From Brevibacterium sp. (lineage in GTDB: Bacteria > Actinomycetota > Actinomycetes > Actinomycetales > Brevibacteriaceae), in the NCBI RefSeq assembly GCF_031179145.1, contig NZ_JAPSIB010000006.1, positions 1 through 64,000 of the forward strand: 64,000 nucleotides of DNA, written 5' to 3'. The position numbers and the translations under genes are program-made. Shown in pieces: positions 1-8,746 of the stretch; within the stretch, counting starts at the first letter, position 1, and each line of letters opens with the position of its first letter. The notes beneath the pieces were generated by a model that worked only from the letters and a program-made list of their open reading frames with translations, searched no databases and was not told the DNA's origin.

Positions 1-30
1 AATGAGGGGTGGAACAACCGCAGAGCAGGC

Positions 31-116
31 GGAGGTCGGTAAATGAGTCAACGATCGGCTGTGGCGGAGGTTTTCATATGAGTCAACGATGTTTCCTTCC
101 CGGAGGTATTGCAATG
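31..116 (+). repeat. Triplicated RBS/start-codon unit
   Basis: Three imperfect tandem copies with a 35-36 bp period. Each carries GGAGGT (31-36, 66-71, 102-107) exactly 12 bp before an ATG followed by AG (43, 78, 114). The first two copies share the 13-mer ATGAGTCAACGAT. A short frame from ATG 2 ends at TGA 44-46, inside the ATGA at 43. The frame from ATG 43 ends at TGA 79-81, inside the ATGA at 78. The frames from 78 and 114 run into the AraC-type gene. This looks like a translation-initiation region amplified by local tandem duplication. Confidence 0.7.
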
Positions 117-191
117 AGGCCACAGGGAGATCGGTCAGATCTGAGCAAGAACGGTCATGTGAACAGGTTTCCGGGAGGCCACACTGGACTC

Positions 192-1166
192 ATGACGACG
201 AACGGCCGAGATCGCCTCCGGGAGCTCCTCGACGCCGTGCTCGACGAACGTCACACGACGCTCGACGACATGGCAGACGACGCCCACGCTTCGCGCTTCC
301 ACTTCGCCCGCACGGTCTCCCGGTTCGCGGGGGAGTCACCCGTGGCGATGCGTCGCCGCGTGATGCTCGAACGTGCCGCCTGGCAGCTGCAGTGCGGGGC
401 GAGCGTCACCGACGCCGCCTGGGCTGCCGGCTACGAATCAGCCGAAGGCTTCAGCCGCGCCTTCGTCAAGGCGTTCGGACACCCGCCGAGCGCTCAGGCG
501 TCCGGCCACTGGCTGCCGAGCCCCAACGGCATTCACTTCCATCCGCCCACCTCACTCTGGGTGCACACCCCGGAGTCCCCGATGAATCCCCTCAGCGAGC
601 AGCTGCTCAGGCATGACCTCGACGACACTGCTCACCTCATCCGCACCGCAGCGACTCTCGGTGCGGACGAGATCCACCACCCGGTGCTTCCCGGCACCAT
701 CGTGCTCGAATGGGACGGAGAGGAGGCGTCGATCGGTGCGGTCCTCGAAAGCCTCGTTTACACGAAGGAGGTCTGGCTGGCATCCATCGAAGGTCTCGAC
801 CTGCCGGAGCGGCAGACGCAGGCGACGCCCCGATCACTGCTTCATCGGCACGAGGAGCTGACCGGCCGGTGGCTCGTTGCAGTTCGCGACATCGATCGCC
901 GAGGCGCCTGGGACGACCGCCTCGTCGATGCCCTCTGCGATCCGCCGGAGAGCTTCGTGATCAGCGCCGTCTTCGCCCACGTCCTCACCTTCTCCGCCTA
1001 CCGGCGCCTGCTTGTGCGGCAGATGATGAGGAACCTTGGGCATCGCATCGACGACGGTGACCCGATCATCTGGCTGCGCCGACAGCGCGGTGAACATCCG
1101 GAGCCCGAGAGTGAGCATTCCGAACCCTCAGACGACCACACATCTGGACAAGGAGAAGACTCATGA
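192..1166 (+). CDS. AraC-family regulator with DinB-like C-terminal part
   Basis: Predicted cytoplasmic transcription factor of 324 aa. The N-terminal ~100 residues hold an AraC-type double helix-turn-helix (ASRFHFARTVSRFAGESP, then AGYESAEGFSRAFVKAFG). The remaining ~200 residues resemble the DinB-like helical domain found in many actinobacterial AraC proteins. Such proteins usually control an adjacent enzyme gene, here the reductase whose ATG overlaps this stop codon (ATGA at 1163). The start is uncertain. ATG 192 is the conservative choice because it directly precedes the HTH, but ATG 78 and ATG 114 are in frame and have much better ribosome-binding sites in the repeat upstream. Family assignment is firm; the effector is unknown. 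Confidence 0.8.
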   Translation: MTTNGRDRLRELLDAVLDERHTTLDDMADDAHASRFHFARTVSRFAGESPVAMRRRVMLERAAWQLQCGASVTDAAWAAGYESAEGFSRAFVKAFGHPPSAQASGHWLPSPNGIHFHPPTSLWVHTPESPMNPLSEQLLRHDLDDTAHLIRTAATLGADEIHHPVLPGTIVLEWDGEEASIGAVLESLVYTKEVWLASIEGLDLPERQTQATPRSLLHRHEELTGRWLVAVRDIDRRGAWDDRLVDALCDPPESFVISAVFAHVLTFSAYRRLLVRQMMRNLGHRIDDGDPIIWLRRQRGEHPEPESEHSEPSDDHTSGQGEDS

Positions 1167-1813
1167 GCAGAACCATCTACTACACGGCCACCACTCTCGA
1201 CGGCTTCATCGCGGACCCGAACGACTCCCTCGACTGGCTCCTGCGCCAGCCGCAGGGCGAGTCCGGATCGCAGGACGAAAACGGATCGCAAAGCGAGGCC
1301 GAGCCGCAGGGCGAGACCCAGAACCAGGACACTGAACAGGGCCGAGAGGACCCTGGAGACTACGAGAGGTTCATCGCCGGCGTCGGAGCCATGGTGATGG
1401 GTTCGACCACCTACGAGTGGGTCCTCCGACACGAATCCGGTGTCTGGCCCTATCGAATGCCCACATGGGTGATGACCCACCGGGAACTGACGATGCCGAC
1501 CAACGCGAACGACGAGGATCGACTGGGCATCCGGTTCGCGCAGGGAAACGTCACCGAGGTGCATGCCGAGATGCGCGGGGCCGCCGCCGGCAAGGACATC
1601 TGGGTGGTCGGCGGGGGAGATCTCGCGGGTCAATTCGCCGAGGCGGGTCTGCTCGACGAGGTCATCTCCTCGATCGCTCCGGTCACCCTGGGCGCGGGTC
1701 GACCGCTGCTGCCGCGGCGCCTCGACCTCGAACTCGTCGAGACCGGCCGGAACGGCGCCTTCCTCACGGCCCGGCACCGCGTCGTGGGTCCCTTGGCCGA
1801 AGACCGCGACTGA
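1163..1813 (+). CDS. Dihydrofolate reductase / RibD C-terminal domain protein
   Basis: NADPH-dependent reductase-like protein of 216 aa. It opens with the family pattern YYTATTLDGFIAD and later has MVMGSTTYEWVL, WVVGGGDLAGQFAEAGLLDE and the closing VTLGAGRPLLP. The substrate cannot be told from sequence; stand-alone members often reduce pterin-, flavin- or xenobiotic-like compounds. Residues ~29-62 form a hydrophilic Q/E/S/G-rich insertion that most relatives lack (see findings). It is translationally coupled to the AraC-type gene by a 4-nt overlap and probably controlled by it. The stop codon lies inside a 23-bp tandem repeat. Confidence 0.85.
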   Translation: MSRTIYYTATTLDGFIADPNDSLDWLLRQPQGESGSQDENGSQSEAEPQGETQNQDTEQGREDPGDYERFIAGVGAMVMGSTTYEWVLRHESGVWPYRMPTWVMTHRELTMPTNANDEDRLGIRFAQGNVTEVHAEMRGAAAGKDIWVVGGGDLAGQFAEAGLLDEVISSIAPVTLGAGRPLLPRRLDLELVETGRNGAFLTARHRVVGPLAEDRD

Positions 1814-1855
1814 CCCTGCAAATGTCAGAGGTCTGACCCTGCGAACGTCAGCGGT
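1810..1855 (+). repeat. 23-bp tandem duplication over the stop codon
   Basis: Two adjacent 23-bp copies (1810-1832 and 1833-1855) of CTGACCCTGCRAAYGTCAG plus AGGT or CGGT. Each copy can fold a CTGAC/GTCAG stem. The first copy contains the TGA of the reductase gene. It lies between convergent genes and may act as a weak terminator. Confidence 0.7.
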
Positions 1856-1884
1856 GCCGAGTGCCGTGTCTGCGAGCGTGAAGC

Positions 1885-2769
1885 TCAGGGCAGTCGGAGC
1901 GCACCGAGCTTGTCGGGGTTCCGGATCACCTGGATGCCGGTGACGACTCCGTCCTCGACCTCGAGCCAGGAGACGGAGTCGATGCCGTGCTTACCGCGGG
2001 CGAGGAAAGCAGGTATGCCGTTGACCTCGCAGGTTTGCCAGCGCAGCGAGGCGTTCTCGGGTTTGGCGAGCACACCGGCGATGAACCGGAGCACTTTCGC
2101 GGTGCCGGTGATCGGTTTGAGAGCGGCCTTCGCCCGTCCGCCGGCATCCGTGGTCAGCACGACGTCGGGTGCCAGCACCGGCACGACCTCCTCCAGAGGC
2201 ACGGATCCTTCGGCCGCTGCCAGGAACAGGCGCGTCACTTCCCGGTGGGTGTCGGGGTCGGCGGACTGCCTCGGTGCTCGGGCCTGGACTGCACCCCGGG
2301 CGCGGCCGGCCAGTTGCCGCACCGACGCCTCGGACCGACCCAGGGCGTCGGCGACCTCGGAATACGGGAGACCGAAGGCTTCCCGGAGCACGAACGCCGC
2401 CCGCTCCAGGTCGGTGAGCGATTCGAGCACGACGAGGAGGGCCAAAGACACCTCGTCGGCGACCTCGGCGATGTGCCCCGGCTCGGACTCCGCATCCGTC
2501 GAGACGGGCTCTGGCAGCCAGGGGCCGGGATACTCCTCGCGGCGCCGGTGCTGGGTGCGGGCGATGTTCAAAGCCACACGCGTGACCGCCTTGAGCAGGT
2601 ACGACCTGGGATCACGGACTTCGTTGAGGTCGACTCCTGTCCAACGCAGCCAGGTCTCCTGTACAGCGTCCTCGCTGTCCTGGACGGTGCCGAGCACCCG
2701 GTAGGCCGCGCCCAGCAGCACGCCGCGGTGCTCCTCGAACACGTCGACATGACGATCACCTCTGACCAT
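1885..2769 (-). CDS. ECF41-type RNA polymerase sigma factor (SigJ-like)
   Basis: Alternative sigma factor of 294 aa. Region 2 is near residues 10-75 (FEEHRGVLLGAAYRVLG, DSEDAVQETWLRW). Region 4 is near 110-165 (LTDLERAAFVLREAFGLPY, EVADALGRSEASVRQLAGRA). A SnoaL-like C-terminal domain carries the two ECF41 signatures: a DGGGK-like DAGGRAKA and a terminal NPDKLGAL. In ECF41 proteins this extension tunes activity instead of a classical anti-sigma factor. It lies 10 bp behind the carboxymuconolactone-decarboxylase gene, the standard ECF41 partner, and probably shares its promoter at 3416-3442. Subfamily assignment is secure; the physiological signal is unknown. Confidence 0.93.
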   Translation of the reverse strand: MVRGDRHVDVFEEHRGVLLGAAYRVLGTVQDSEDAVQETWLRWTGVDLNEVRDPRSYLLKAVTRVALNIARTQHRRREEYPGPWLPEPVSTDAESEPGHIAEVADEVSLALLVVLESLTDLERAAFVLREAFGLPYSEVADALGRSEASVRQLAGRARGAVQARAPRQSADPDTHREVTRLFLAAAEGSVPLEEVVPVLAPDVVLTTDAGGRAKAALKPITGTAKVLRFIAGVLAKPENASLRWQTCEVNGIPAFLARGKHGIDSVSWLEVEDGVVTGIQVIRNPDKLGALRLP

Positions 2770-2779
2770 CCGTCACACC

Positions 2780-3376
2780 TCAGCTCACTTCACGATTGGG
2801 TACCTCACATTCTGCCTTGAATCCCTGACTTGTGAGGCCCATGCCGGCATTCGTGCGCGAGCGGAAGTTCTCCAATGAGACCAGGCTGGCGAGCTCGACG
2901 ACCTGCGCGTCGGAAAGGTCCTCCCGGAGGCGTGCGACCATCTCATCGGTGACCGTCGGCGGGGTCGCTGTCGCAGCAGCGGCGTACTCCATCACCGCTC
3001 GTTCCAGTTCCGTGTAGACGCCGCTGCTGCGCCACTGCGGGACGTCGCGGAGCTTCGCCGCGTCGACTCCCTTGTGATGGTTCTCCCAATAGCCGAAGTC
3101 CATGCACCACGAGCATCCGATCTCCTGGGCGACGGTCATCACCGCGAGAGCTTGGAGGTTCTGCGGCAGCTTCTTCCACCGCATCGCCGCCAACTCGAAT
3201 CCCATGTAGGAGAAGAGGACGGGCCGATGGTGGAAGGCGGCGCGGATGGGGTCGAGGACTTTGCCGTACATTCTCTTCGACACCCAGCCGAACGCCGATT
3301 CGAGAGGACCGGACTTGTCCAGGCGGATGCGTGCACTCGAGCGGTCAGGCTGGGGAGGTCGGGTGGGGGTGTTCAT
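2780..3376 (-). CDS. Carboxymuconolactone decarboxylase-family (AhpD-like) protein
   Basis: 198-aa member of the CMD/AhpD fold. It has the redox-type CSWC motif followed by MDFGYWENHHKG, which places it with AhpD-like peroxidase-reductase proteins and not with ring-cleaving decarboxylases. Genes of this type are the characteristic targets and neighbours of ECF41 sigma factors, and the sigma gene follows directly on the same strand. The ATG at 3376 has an AAAGGA ribosome-binding site. The reaction is not known; a role in handling an oxidised or organic-peroxide-like compound is inferred from the Cys pair. Confidence 0.88.
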   Translation of the reverse strand: MNTPTRPPQPDRSSARIRLDKSGPLESAFGWVSKRMYGKVLDPIRAAFHHRPVLFSYMGFELAAMRWKKLPQNLQALAVMTVAQEIGCSWCMDFGYWENHHKGVDAAKLRDVPQWRSSGVYTELERAVMEYAAAATATPPTVTDEMVARLREDLSDAQVVELASLVSLENFRSRTNAGMGLTSQGFKAECEVPNREVS

Positions 3377-3415
3377 GAGCGGTGTCCTTTCTCAGTGATG
3401 CGTGTTCACCATGGA

Positions 3416-3442
3416 GACACCGCTCACGGGGATTCTGTGACA
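3416..3442 (-). promoter_or_regulatory. Candidate ECF41-dependent promoter
   Basis: Read on the minus strand, TGTCACA (3442-3436) is followed after exactly 16 nt by TGTC (3419-3416). The published ECF41 promoter is TGTCACA-N16-CGTC, so the -35 is perfect and the -10 has one mismatch. It lies 40 bp upstream of the CMD gene and fits autoregulation of the CMD-sigma pair. Confidence 0.7.
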
Positions 3443-3486
3443 CTCTCCGCCGGAATCAGTGTGTTCAGTGTGCGGCTGTCATCCCT

Positions 3487-4833
3487 TCACCATCTCGGCG
3501 CTTCCGCGGTGTATTCCGGGTGGAACTTCTGCATGTATCTGGTGTCATCGCGGTTCCTGATTCCACAGTCGAGGTAGATCTGATGCAGCCGCGCCAACTT
3601 CTCACGGTCGAGTTCGACCCCGAGACCCGGTGACGTCGGTACGGGGACTCGACCGTGGGCGAAGCGGAAGGGGGAGCCGGCGATGACGTCGTCCTCCGGG
3701 TCCTTCCACGGCCAGTGAGTGTCGCACGCGTAGTCGATGTTGGGAGTGGCTCCCGCCAGATGGAGCATGGCCGCCAAGCTGATCCCCAGGTGGGAATTCG
3801 AGTGCATCGACAGGGACATCCCGAAGGTCTCGGCCAGGCCGGCGAGGAGCCCTGATCGTTTGAGACCGCCCCAGAAGTGGTGGTCGGAGAGGATGATGTC
3901 GACACTGCCCGCAGCGATCGCAGGGGGCAGCTGGTTGAATGCGACGACGCACATGTTGGTCGCCACTGGCATGGAAACTGCCCGGCGGATCTCGGCCATC
4001 GCCTCGATACCGGGAGTCGGGTCCTCGAGATACTCGAGGACCGTCTTCAGTCGTTCCGCAACTTCGATCGAGGTCTCAACGGTCCAGGCGGCGTTCGGGT
4101 CGATGCGCAGCGGAGCTCCGGGGAAGCGCTCGGCGAGTGCCTCGATGGCTGCTGCCTCCTCGTCCGGCGGGAACACTCCGCCCTTGAGTTTGAGTGCGGT
4201 GAAGCCGTAGTCCGCGACCATTTTCTCGGCCTGTTCGACGATCCCTGCTGGGGTGAGCGCCTCTCCCCAGGAGTCAGCGTCGTGGCCGGGATGCCCTGCC
4301 CATTTGTAGAACAAGTAGCCGCTGAACTCCACCGACTCGCGCACCCTGCCGCCGAGCAGCTCGGATACCGGAAGCCCGAGCAGTTTGCCCTGAATGTCGA
4401 GGCAGGCGACTTCGAATGGAGAGAAGACGCGGTCAAGGGTCGAGGACTCGGTAATCATCCCACTCATCCCGTGGCCGCCTGAACCGGTGTCAATCTTCAG
4501 TGCCTCGGAGACCTCCGACCTGGCCGCGGTGAGAAGGAACGGGTCGAGCCCGATGAGGGCGGTCGAGGCGAGCTCCAGGCGCCGGATGTGCGCGGTGTCG
4601 CCGTAGGACTCACCGAGGCCATAGATGCCGACCTCGGTGATGACCTCGATGACGGTCCGCAGAGCATACGGTTCGTGGACTCCCACTGCATTGAGGAGGG
4701 GAGGATCGGCGAAGGCCACGGGGGTGACCCGGACATCGACGATCCTCGTCCTCGCCGAGGTGAGCGGGAGAGCGGACGTTCCCTCGGATGCCGTCCGGGT
4801 ATCCGCCGAAGCGGTCGGGAGCTGTTCAGCCAT
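3487..4833 (-). CDS. Glucarate dehydratase-family enzyme (enolase superfamily), paralogue 1
   Basis: 448-aa enolase-superfamily acid-sugar dehydratase that should remove water from a hexarate to give a 5-keto-4-deoxy product. It shows the family KLKGG base motif (TALKLKGGVFPPDEE), the metal-ligand region RIDPNAAW followed by EYLEDPTPG and VATNMC, and the second base region SMHSNSHLGISL, all as in GudD. The C-terminus DDTRYMQKFHPEY is also GudD-like. It sits 14 bp downstream of the talarate/galactarate-type gene. A second GudD (8743-10092) is in the same cluster, so the two may differ in stereochemistry. The N-terminal ~28 residues are low-complexity and a later start is possible. Confidence 0.85.
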   Translation of the reverse strand: MAEQLPTASADTRTASEGTSALPLTSARTRIVDVRVTPVAFADPPLLNAVGVHEPYALRTVIEVITEVGIYGLGESYGDTAHIRRLELASTALIGLDPFLLTAARSEVSEALKIDTGSGGHGMSGMITESSTLDRVFSPFEVACLDIQGKLLGLPVSELLGGRVRESVEFSGYLFYKWAGHPGHDADSWGEALTPAGIVEQAEKMVADYGFTALKLKGGVFPPDEEAAAIEALAERFPGAPLRIDPNAAWTVETSIEVAERLKTVLEYLEDPTPGIEAMAEIRRAVSMPVATNMCVVAFNQLPPAIAAGSVDIILSDHHFWGGLKRSGLLAGLAETFGMSLSMHSNSHLGISLAAMLHLAGATPNIDYACDTHWPWKDPEDDVIAGSPFRFAHGRVPVPTSPGLGVELDREKLARLHQIYLDCGIRNRDDTRYMQKFHPEYTAEAPRW

Positions 4834-4847
4834 GGTCGTCGTCCTTC

Positions 4848-5972
4848 TCAGCTGATCGTCACCGATTCGGTGGTCCAGGCTCGCGCCTGATCACTCAGGG
4901 TGATGCCCAAACCCGGGCGGTCGGGGACGAGCATCCGACCGTCCTTCGTCTCCAGCTTTTCGTTGAACAGCGGGTCGAGCCAGTCGAAGTGCTCCACCCA
5001 TGTCTCCCGTGGGTAGCAGGCGGCGAGGTGAAGGTGGATCTCCATGGCGAAATGGGGAGCGATGTCCAGGGCTGCTTCGTCGGCCAGCGTGAGCAGGCGC
5101 ATGAACTGGGTGATGCCGCCGACGCGTGGGGCATCGGGCTGGAGGACGTCGCAGGCCCGGGCGTCGATGAGCGCCCCATGCTCGGCCACGGAGGCGAGCA
5201 TCTCACCGGTGGCGATCGGAGTGTCCAGGGTGCGGGTCAGCCGGGCGTGACCTTCGACGTCGTAGGCGTCGAGCGGCTCTTCGATCCAGACCAGACCGAG
5301 GTCGTCGAACGCGCGCCCCATCCGCAGCGCGGTCGCCCGGTCCCACTGCTGATTGGCGTCGACCATCAGAGGTGCATCGCCGATGTGGTCCCGGACCGCA
5401 GTGACCCTGCGGATGTCCTCGGAGGAGTCGGGCAGACCGACTTTGATCTTGATTCCGCCGATTCCCTCGGCCAGGGACTGAGAGGCTCGGTCCTTCACCT
5501 CGGCGAGGGAGGCGTTGAGGAAACCTCCGGACGTGTTGTAGGTGCGGACGGAATCGCGATGGCTGCCGAGGAATTTCGCCAAGGGGAGGCCGGCGCGCTT
5601 GGCTTTGAGATCGTAGAGAGCGATGTCGAGCGCGGCCAGTGCCTGGGTCGCCAGACCCGACCGGCCGACGGAAGCTCCTGCCCACAGCAGTTTGGTGTAG
5701 AGCTTGGCGATGTCGTTGGGGTCCTCTCCCAGGGCCGCAGTCGCGATCTCTTTCGCATGCGCGTACTGAGCCGGCCCGCCGGCTCGCTTCGAGTAGGAGA
5801 ACCCGATTCCCGAGTGGCCTTCAGCAGTCTCCACCTCTGCGAAGAGCATGGCGACCTCGGTCATCGGCTTCTGCCGGCCGGTGAAGACCTTCGCGTCCGA
5901 GATTGGCACGGACAGAGGCAGGGGGATCTGGGACAGTGTGATCGAGGTGAGCGCATCCGCGCGATAAGTCAT
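4848..5972 (-). CDS. L-talarate/galactarate dehydratase-like enzyme
   Basis: 374-aa mandelate racemase/muconate lactonizing-type enzyme. Seen in order: the N-terminal cap, the KIKVGLPDSSEDIRR catalytic Lys segment, MVDANQQWD and VWIEEPLDAYD metal-binding strands, PIATGEML, and APHFAMEIHLHLA with the likely catalytic His. These features match the talarate/galactarate dehydratase group more than GudD. The product would be 5-keto-4-deoxy-glucarate, the substrate of KdgD encoded divergently at 6152. First gene of a two-gene minus-strand operon. Exact substrate preference is inference. Confidence 0.85.
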   Translation of the reverse strand: MTYRADALTSITLSQIPLPLSVPISDAKVFTGRQKPMTEVAMLFAEVETAEGHSGIGFSYSKRAGGPAQYAHAKEIATAALGEDPNDIAKLYTKLLWAGASVGRSGLATQALAALDIALYDLKAKRAGLPLAKFLGSHRDSVRTYNTSGGFLNASLAEVKDRASQSLAEGIGGIKIKVGLPDSSEDIRRVTAVRDHIGDAPLMVDANQQWDRATALRMGRAFDDLGLVWIEEPLDAYDVEGHARLTRTLDTPIATGEMLASVAEHGALIDARACDVLQPDAPRVGGITQFMRLLTLADEAALDIAPHFAMEIHLHLAACYPRETWVEHFDWLDPLFNEKLETKDGRMLVPDRPGLGITLSDQARAWTTESVTIS

Positions 5973-5988
5973 AAGGGCTCCTGGTTCG

Positions 5989-6001
5989 GACCGATTCGGT
6001 C
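5989..6001. promoter_or_regulatory. Perfect 13-bp palindrome in divergent promoter region
   Basis: GACCGATTCGGTC is a perfect inverted repeat (GACCGA-T-TCGGTC) lying 17 bp upstream of the minus-strand dehydratase start. It is a candidate operator; no cognate regulator can be assigned. Confidence 0.4.
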
Positions 6002-6047
6002 AAAGGACGACGCTCCCCATGACATAGCGGATTGCACTACTTCTCCA

Positions 6048-6062
6048 ATGCCCTTTGGGCAT
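6048..6062. promoter_or_regulatory. Inverted repeat ATGCCC-TTT-GGGCAT
   Basis: A perfect 6-bp inverted repeat with a 3-nt spacer, in the middle of the 179-bp gap between the divergent talarate-dehydratase and kdgD genes. Candidate operator controlling both directions of the hexarate cluster; the binding factor is unknown. Confidence 0.4.
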
Positions 6063-6151
6063 CACTCAATATCGTCTTGGGCTTAGACAGGCATTGATGA
6101 CCCCCATAAAGTCGCTTCGGTATCGTCAGATTCTCCAAAAAGGAAACCCTC

Positions 6152-7117
6152 ATGGCCCAGTTCTCCCCACAGGAACTCGCCGACCATCTGAAGAATGGTC
6201 TGCTGTCGTTCCCCGCCACCGCTTTCGACGCCGAGCTCAACATCGACGAGGAGCGCTACCGCGAGCACATCGCCTGGCAGTCGAGTTACGACGTCGGCGG
6301 TCTCTTCGCGGCCGGCGGCACCGGTGAGGGCTTCAGCCTCAGCCCCGGCGAAGCTGCCCGAGTCGTGGCGCTGGCCGTCGCCGAATCCCGTCCCGAGGTT
6401 CCTGTGCTCGCCTCCGCCGGAGGCGCCACCGTACAGGCCGTGCGTAACGTCCAAGACGCCGAGGCCGCGGGCGCTGAAGGAGTTCTGGTCCTTCCTCCCT
6501 ACCTCACCGAGTGCGATCAGGACGGGCTCTACCGTCATGTCGCGGCGATCTGCGAGGCAACGACCACCGGCATCATCGTCTACAACCGAGCGAACGCCGT
6601 CTACTCGGCTGAGACCGTCGCCAGGCTCGCCGACAATCATCCGAACTTCATCGGCTTCAAAGATGCGCTCGGCGACATCGAGCATCTGACGAAGGTCTAC
6701 GCCAAGAACGGAGACCGTCTCTTCTACCTGGGCGGCCTGCCGACGGCCGAAACCTTCGCACTGCCGCTGCTGCAGCTGGGAATGAGCACCTATTCATCGG
6801 CGATGTTCAACTTCGTCCCCGAGTTCGCTCTCGACTTCTACTCAGACGTGCGAGCACAGAACCGCGCAGGCGTGACGGACAAGCTCAACCGGTTCGTCCT
6901 TCCCTACCTCGAGATCCGCGACCGTGTGAAGGGATACGGCGTCTCGATCGTCAAGGGCGGTCTCAAAGCGATCGGACGCGACTGCGGTCCCGTCCGTCCG
7001 CCGCTCCAAGATCTGAGCGAGCAGGACATCGCCGATCTCAAGGCCCTGATCACCTCGGCGGGTATCGTCCCTGAAACCCCGGCAGGTGCGGGCGCACTGA
7101 ACACAGCGACGGCCTGA
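6152..7117 (+). CDS. 5-dehydro-4-deoxyglucarate dehydratase
   Basis: Class I aldolase-fold (DapA-like) enzyme of 321 aa. It dehydrates and decarboxylates 5-dehydro-4-deoxyglucarate to 2-oxoglutarate semialdehyde. The GGTGEGFSLS phosphate/carboxylate loop is near residues 55-64. The Schiff-base lysine is in FIGFKDALGDIEHL near 170-183, and the family YNRANAVYSAETVARLA segment precedes it. The ATG is preceded by AAAAAGGA. Downstream come the semialdehyde dehydrogenase and GudD, so the three genes encode consecutive steps of glucarate catabolism. Confidence 0.94.
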   Translation: MAQFSPQELADHLKNGLLSFPATAFDAELNIDEERYREHIAWQSSYDVGGLFAAGGTGEGFSLSPGEAARVVALAVAESRPEVPVLASAGGATVQAVRNVQDAEAAGAEGVLVLPPYLTECDQDGLYRHVAAICEATTTGIIVYNRANAVYSAETVARLADNHPNFIGFKDALGDIEHLTKVYAKNGDRLFYLGGLPTAETFALPLLQLGMSTYSSAMFNFVPEFALDFYSDVRAQNRAGVTDKLNRFVLPYLEIRDRVKGYGVSIVKGGLKAIGRDCGPVRPPLQDLSEQDIADLKALITSAGIVPETPAGAGALNTATA

Positions 7118-7156
7118 ACCGACCACCTTCGACGATTGGAATCGCACGTGCAGACG

Positions 7157-8746
7157 ATGACAGAACTCAGCGGACATTCACTGATCGCAGGAACCGAGGT
7201 CAGGGGCAATGCGGGGTCGAGTCAGGGGATCGACCCCCGGACGGACTCGGCCCTCGACCCTGCCTACTCCGCGCTCGATGCGGACCAGACCGAGAGCGCG
7301 ACCCGCGCCGCAGCCGCAGCCTTTCGCAGCTATCGCGTCACTTCGCCCGAGGCCAGGAGCGCATTCCTCGACCGTATCGCCGCGAACATCGAGGCGGTCC
7401 GGGCTCCGCTGGTCGAGCGTGCCATGGCCGAGACCGGTCTGCCCGAGGCACGACTGAACGGTGAGGTCTCCCGGACAGTCGGCCAGCTGCGCCTGTTCGC
7501 CGAGGTGGTCCGCACCGGACACTTCCACGGTGCCCGGATCGATCCGGCCCGGCCCGATCGGACTCCGCTGCCGCGCCTCGACATCCGCCTGCGCAAGGTG
7601 TCTCTCGGTCCCGTCGCCGTCTTCGGTGCCAGCAACTTCCCTTTGGCGTTCTCCGTGGCAGGAGGAGACACCGCCTCGGCGCTCGCGGCCGGCTGTCCCG
7701 TGGTGGTCAAAGCCCACAACGCCCACCCGGGAACCAGTGAGATTGTCGGACGCGCCATCACCGCCGCCGTCGCTGACAGCGGGTTCGACCCCGGTGTCTT
7801 CTCTCTCGTCTACGGCTCGGGGTCGACGATCGGCCAGCAGCTCGCCGCCGATCCCCGCATCGCGGCCATCGGCTTCACCGGTTCACGATCGGCCGGCCTG
7901 GCGCTGAGCGCCACCGCCGAGAACCGACCCGTGCCGATCCCGGTTTATGCCGAGATGAGCTCGATCAACCCCGTCGTCGTGCTCCCCGGAAGCCTGAGCG
8001 CGGAAGGACTGGGAGCCGAGGTCCTCGCCTCCCAGTTCATCACCTCGCTGACGGGATCCAGCGGGCAGTTGTGCACCGCACCCGGGCTCGTCTTCGTGCC
8101 CACGGGCGAAGCAGGTGACGCGCTCCTCGAGCAGATCGCGAATCAGCTGCCCGAGCAGACAGGGCAGACCATGCTCACTTCGGGCATCGCCCGGGCGTTC
8201 GGCGAAGGTGTCGAGAAGCTGCAGTCTCAGCCGGGAGTGCAGACAGTGGCTGCCGGAGTGCCGGGAGAGGGAGCGAACGCGCCCGCTCCCATCGTCCTCA
8301 CCGCCTCGGCGAAGGATCTCATGGCGAACGAGGCCCTCAGCGAAGAGATCTTCGGGGCCGCCTCCCTGGTCGTCCGCTACCGCGACGTCGAGGAGCTGCA
8401 GGCAGCCCTGGAGGGTCTCGAAGGCCAGCTCACCACCACTCTCCAGGCCACGGAATCGGACCTCGGCGTCGCTCGCGACCTCCTGCCCGTGCTCGAAGAT
8501 CTGTGCGGACGCATCCTCTGGGGCGGATGGCCCACCGGCGTCGAGGTCGGACACGCAATGGTGCACGGGGGACCCTTCCCCGCCACCTCGGCTCCCGCGA
8601 CCACCTCGGTGGGCAGCCTGGCCATCGAGCGCTTCCTGCGACCAGTCAGCTATCAGTCGCTCCCCGAGGCGCTGCTGCCCGAACCTGTCCGGGGCGACAA
8701 TCCCTGGTCAGCGATGCAGCTCGTCGACGGCGAAGTGAAAGGATGA
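7157..8746 (+). CDS. 2-oxoglutarate semialdehyde dehydrogenase (ALDH superfamily)
   Basis: NAD(P)-dependent aldehyde dehydrogenase of about 529 aa, expected to oxidise 2-oxoglutarate semialdehyde to 2-oxoglutarate. Visible motifs are the cofactor strand [42 protein letters not shown], and the catalytic Cys in [10 protein letters not shown]. The long N-terminus and C-terminal [16 protein letters not shown] segment are typical of the ketoglutarate-semialdehyde subgroup. The start is uncertain: ATG 7157 is chosen, but GTG 7148 and TTG 7136 are in frame with equally weak ribosome-binding sites. It follows kdgD by 39 bp and overlaps gudD by 4 nt (ATGA). Confidence 0.9.
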   Translation: MTELSGHSLIAGTEVRGNAGSSQGIDPRTDSALDPAYSALDADQTESATRAAAAAFRSYRVTSPEARSAFLDRIAANIEAVRAPLVERAMAETGLPEARLNGEVSRTVGQLRLFAEVVRTGHFHGARIDPARPDRTPLPRLDIRLRKVSLGPVAVFGASNFPLAFSVAGGDTASALAAGCPVVVKAHNAHPGTSEIVGRAITAAVADSGFDPGVFSLVYGSGSTIGQQLAADPRIAAIGFTGSRSAGLALSATAENRPVPIPVYAEMSSINPVVVLPGSLSAEGLGAEVLASQFITSLTGSSGQLCTAPGLVFVPTGEAGDALLEQIANQLPEQTGQTMLTSGIARAFGEGVEKLQSQPGVQTVAAGVPGEGANAPAPIVLTASAKDLMANEALSEEIFGAASLVVRYRDVEELQAALEGLEGQLTTTLQATESDLGVARDLLPVLEDLCGRILWGGWPTGVEVGHAMVHGGPFPATSAPATTSVGSLAIERFLRPVSYQSLPEALLPEPVRGDNPWSAMQLVDGEVKG

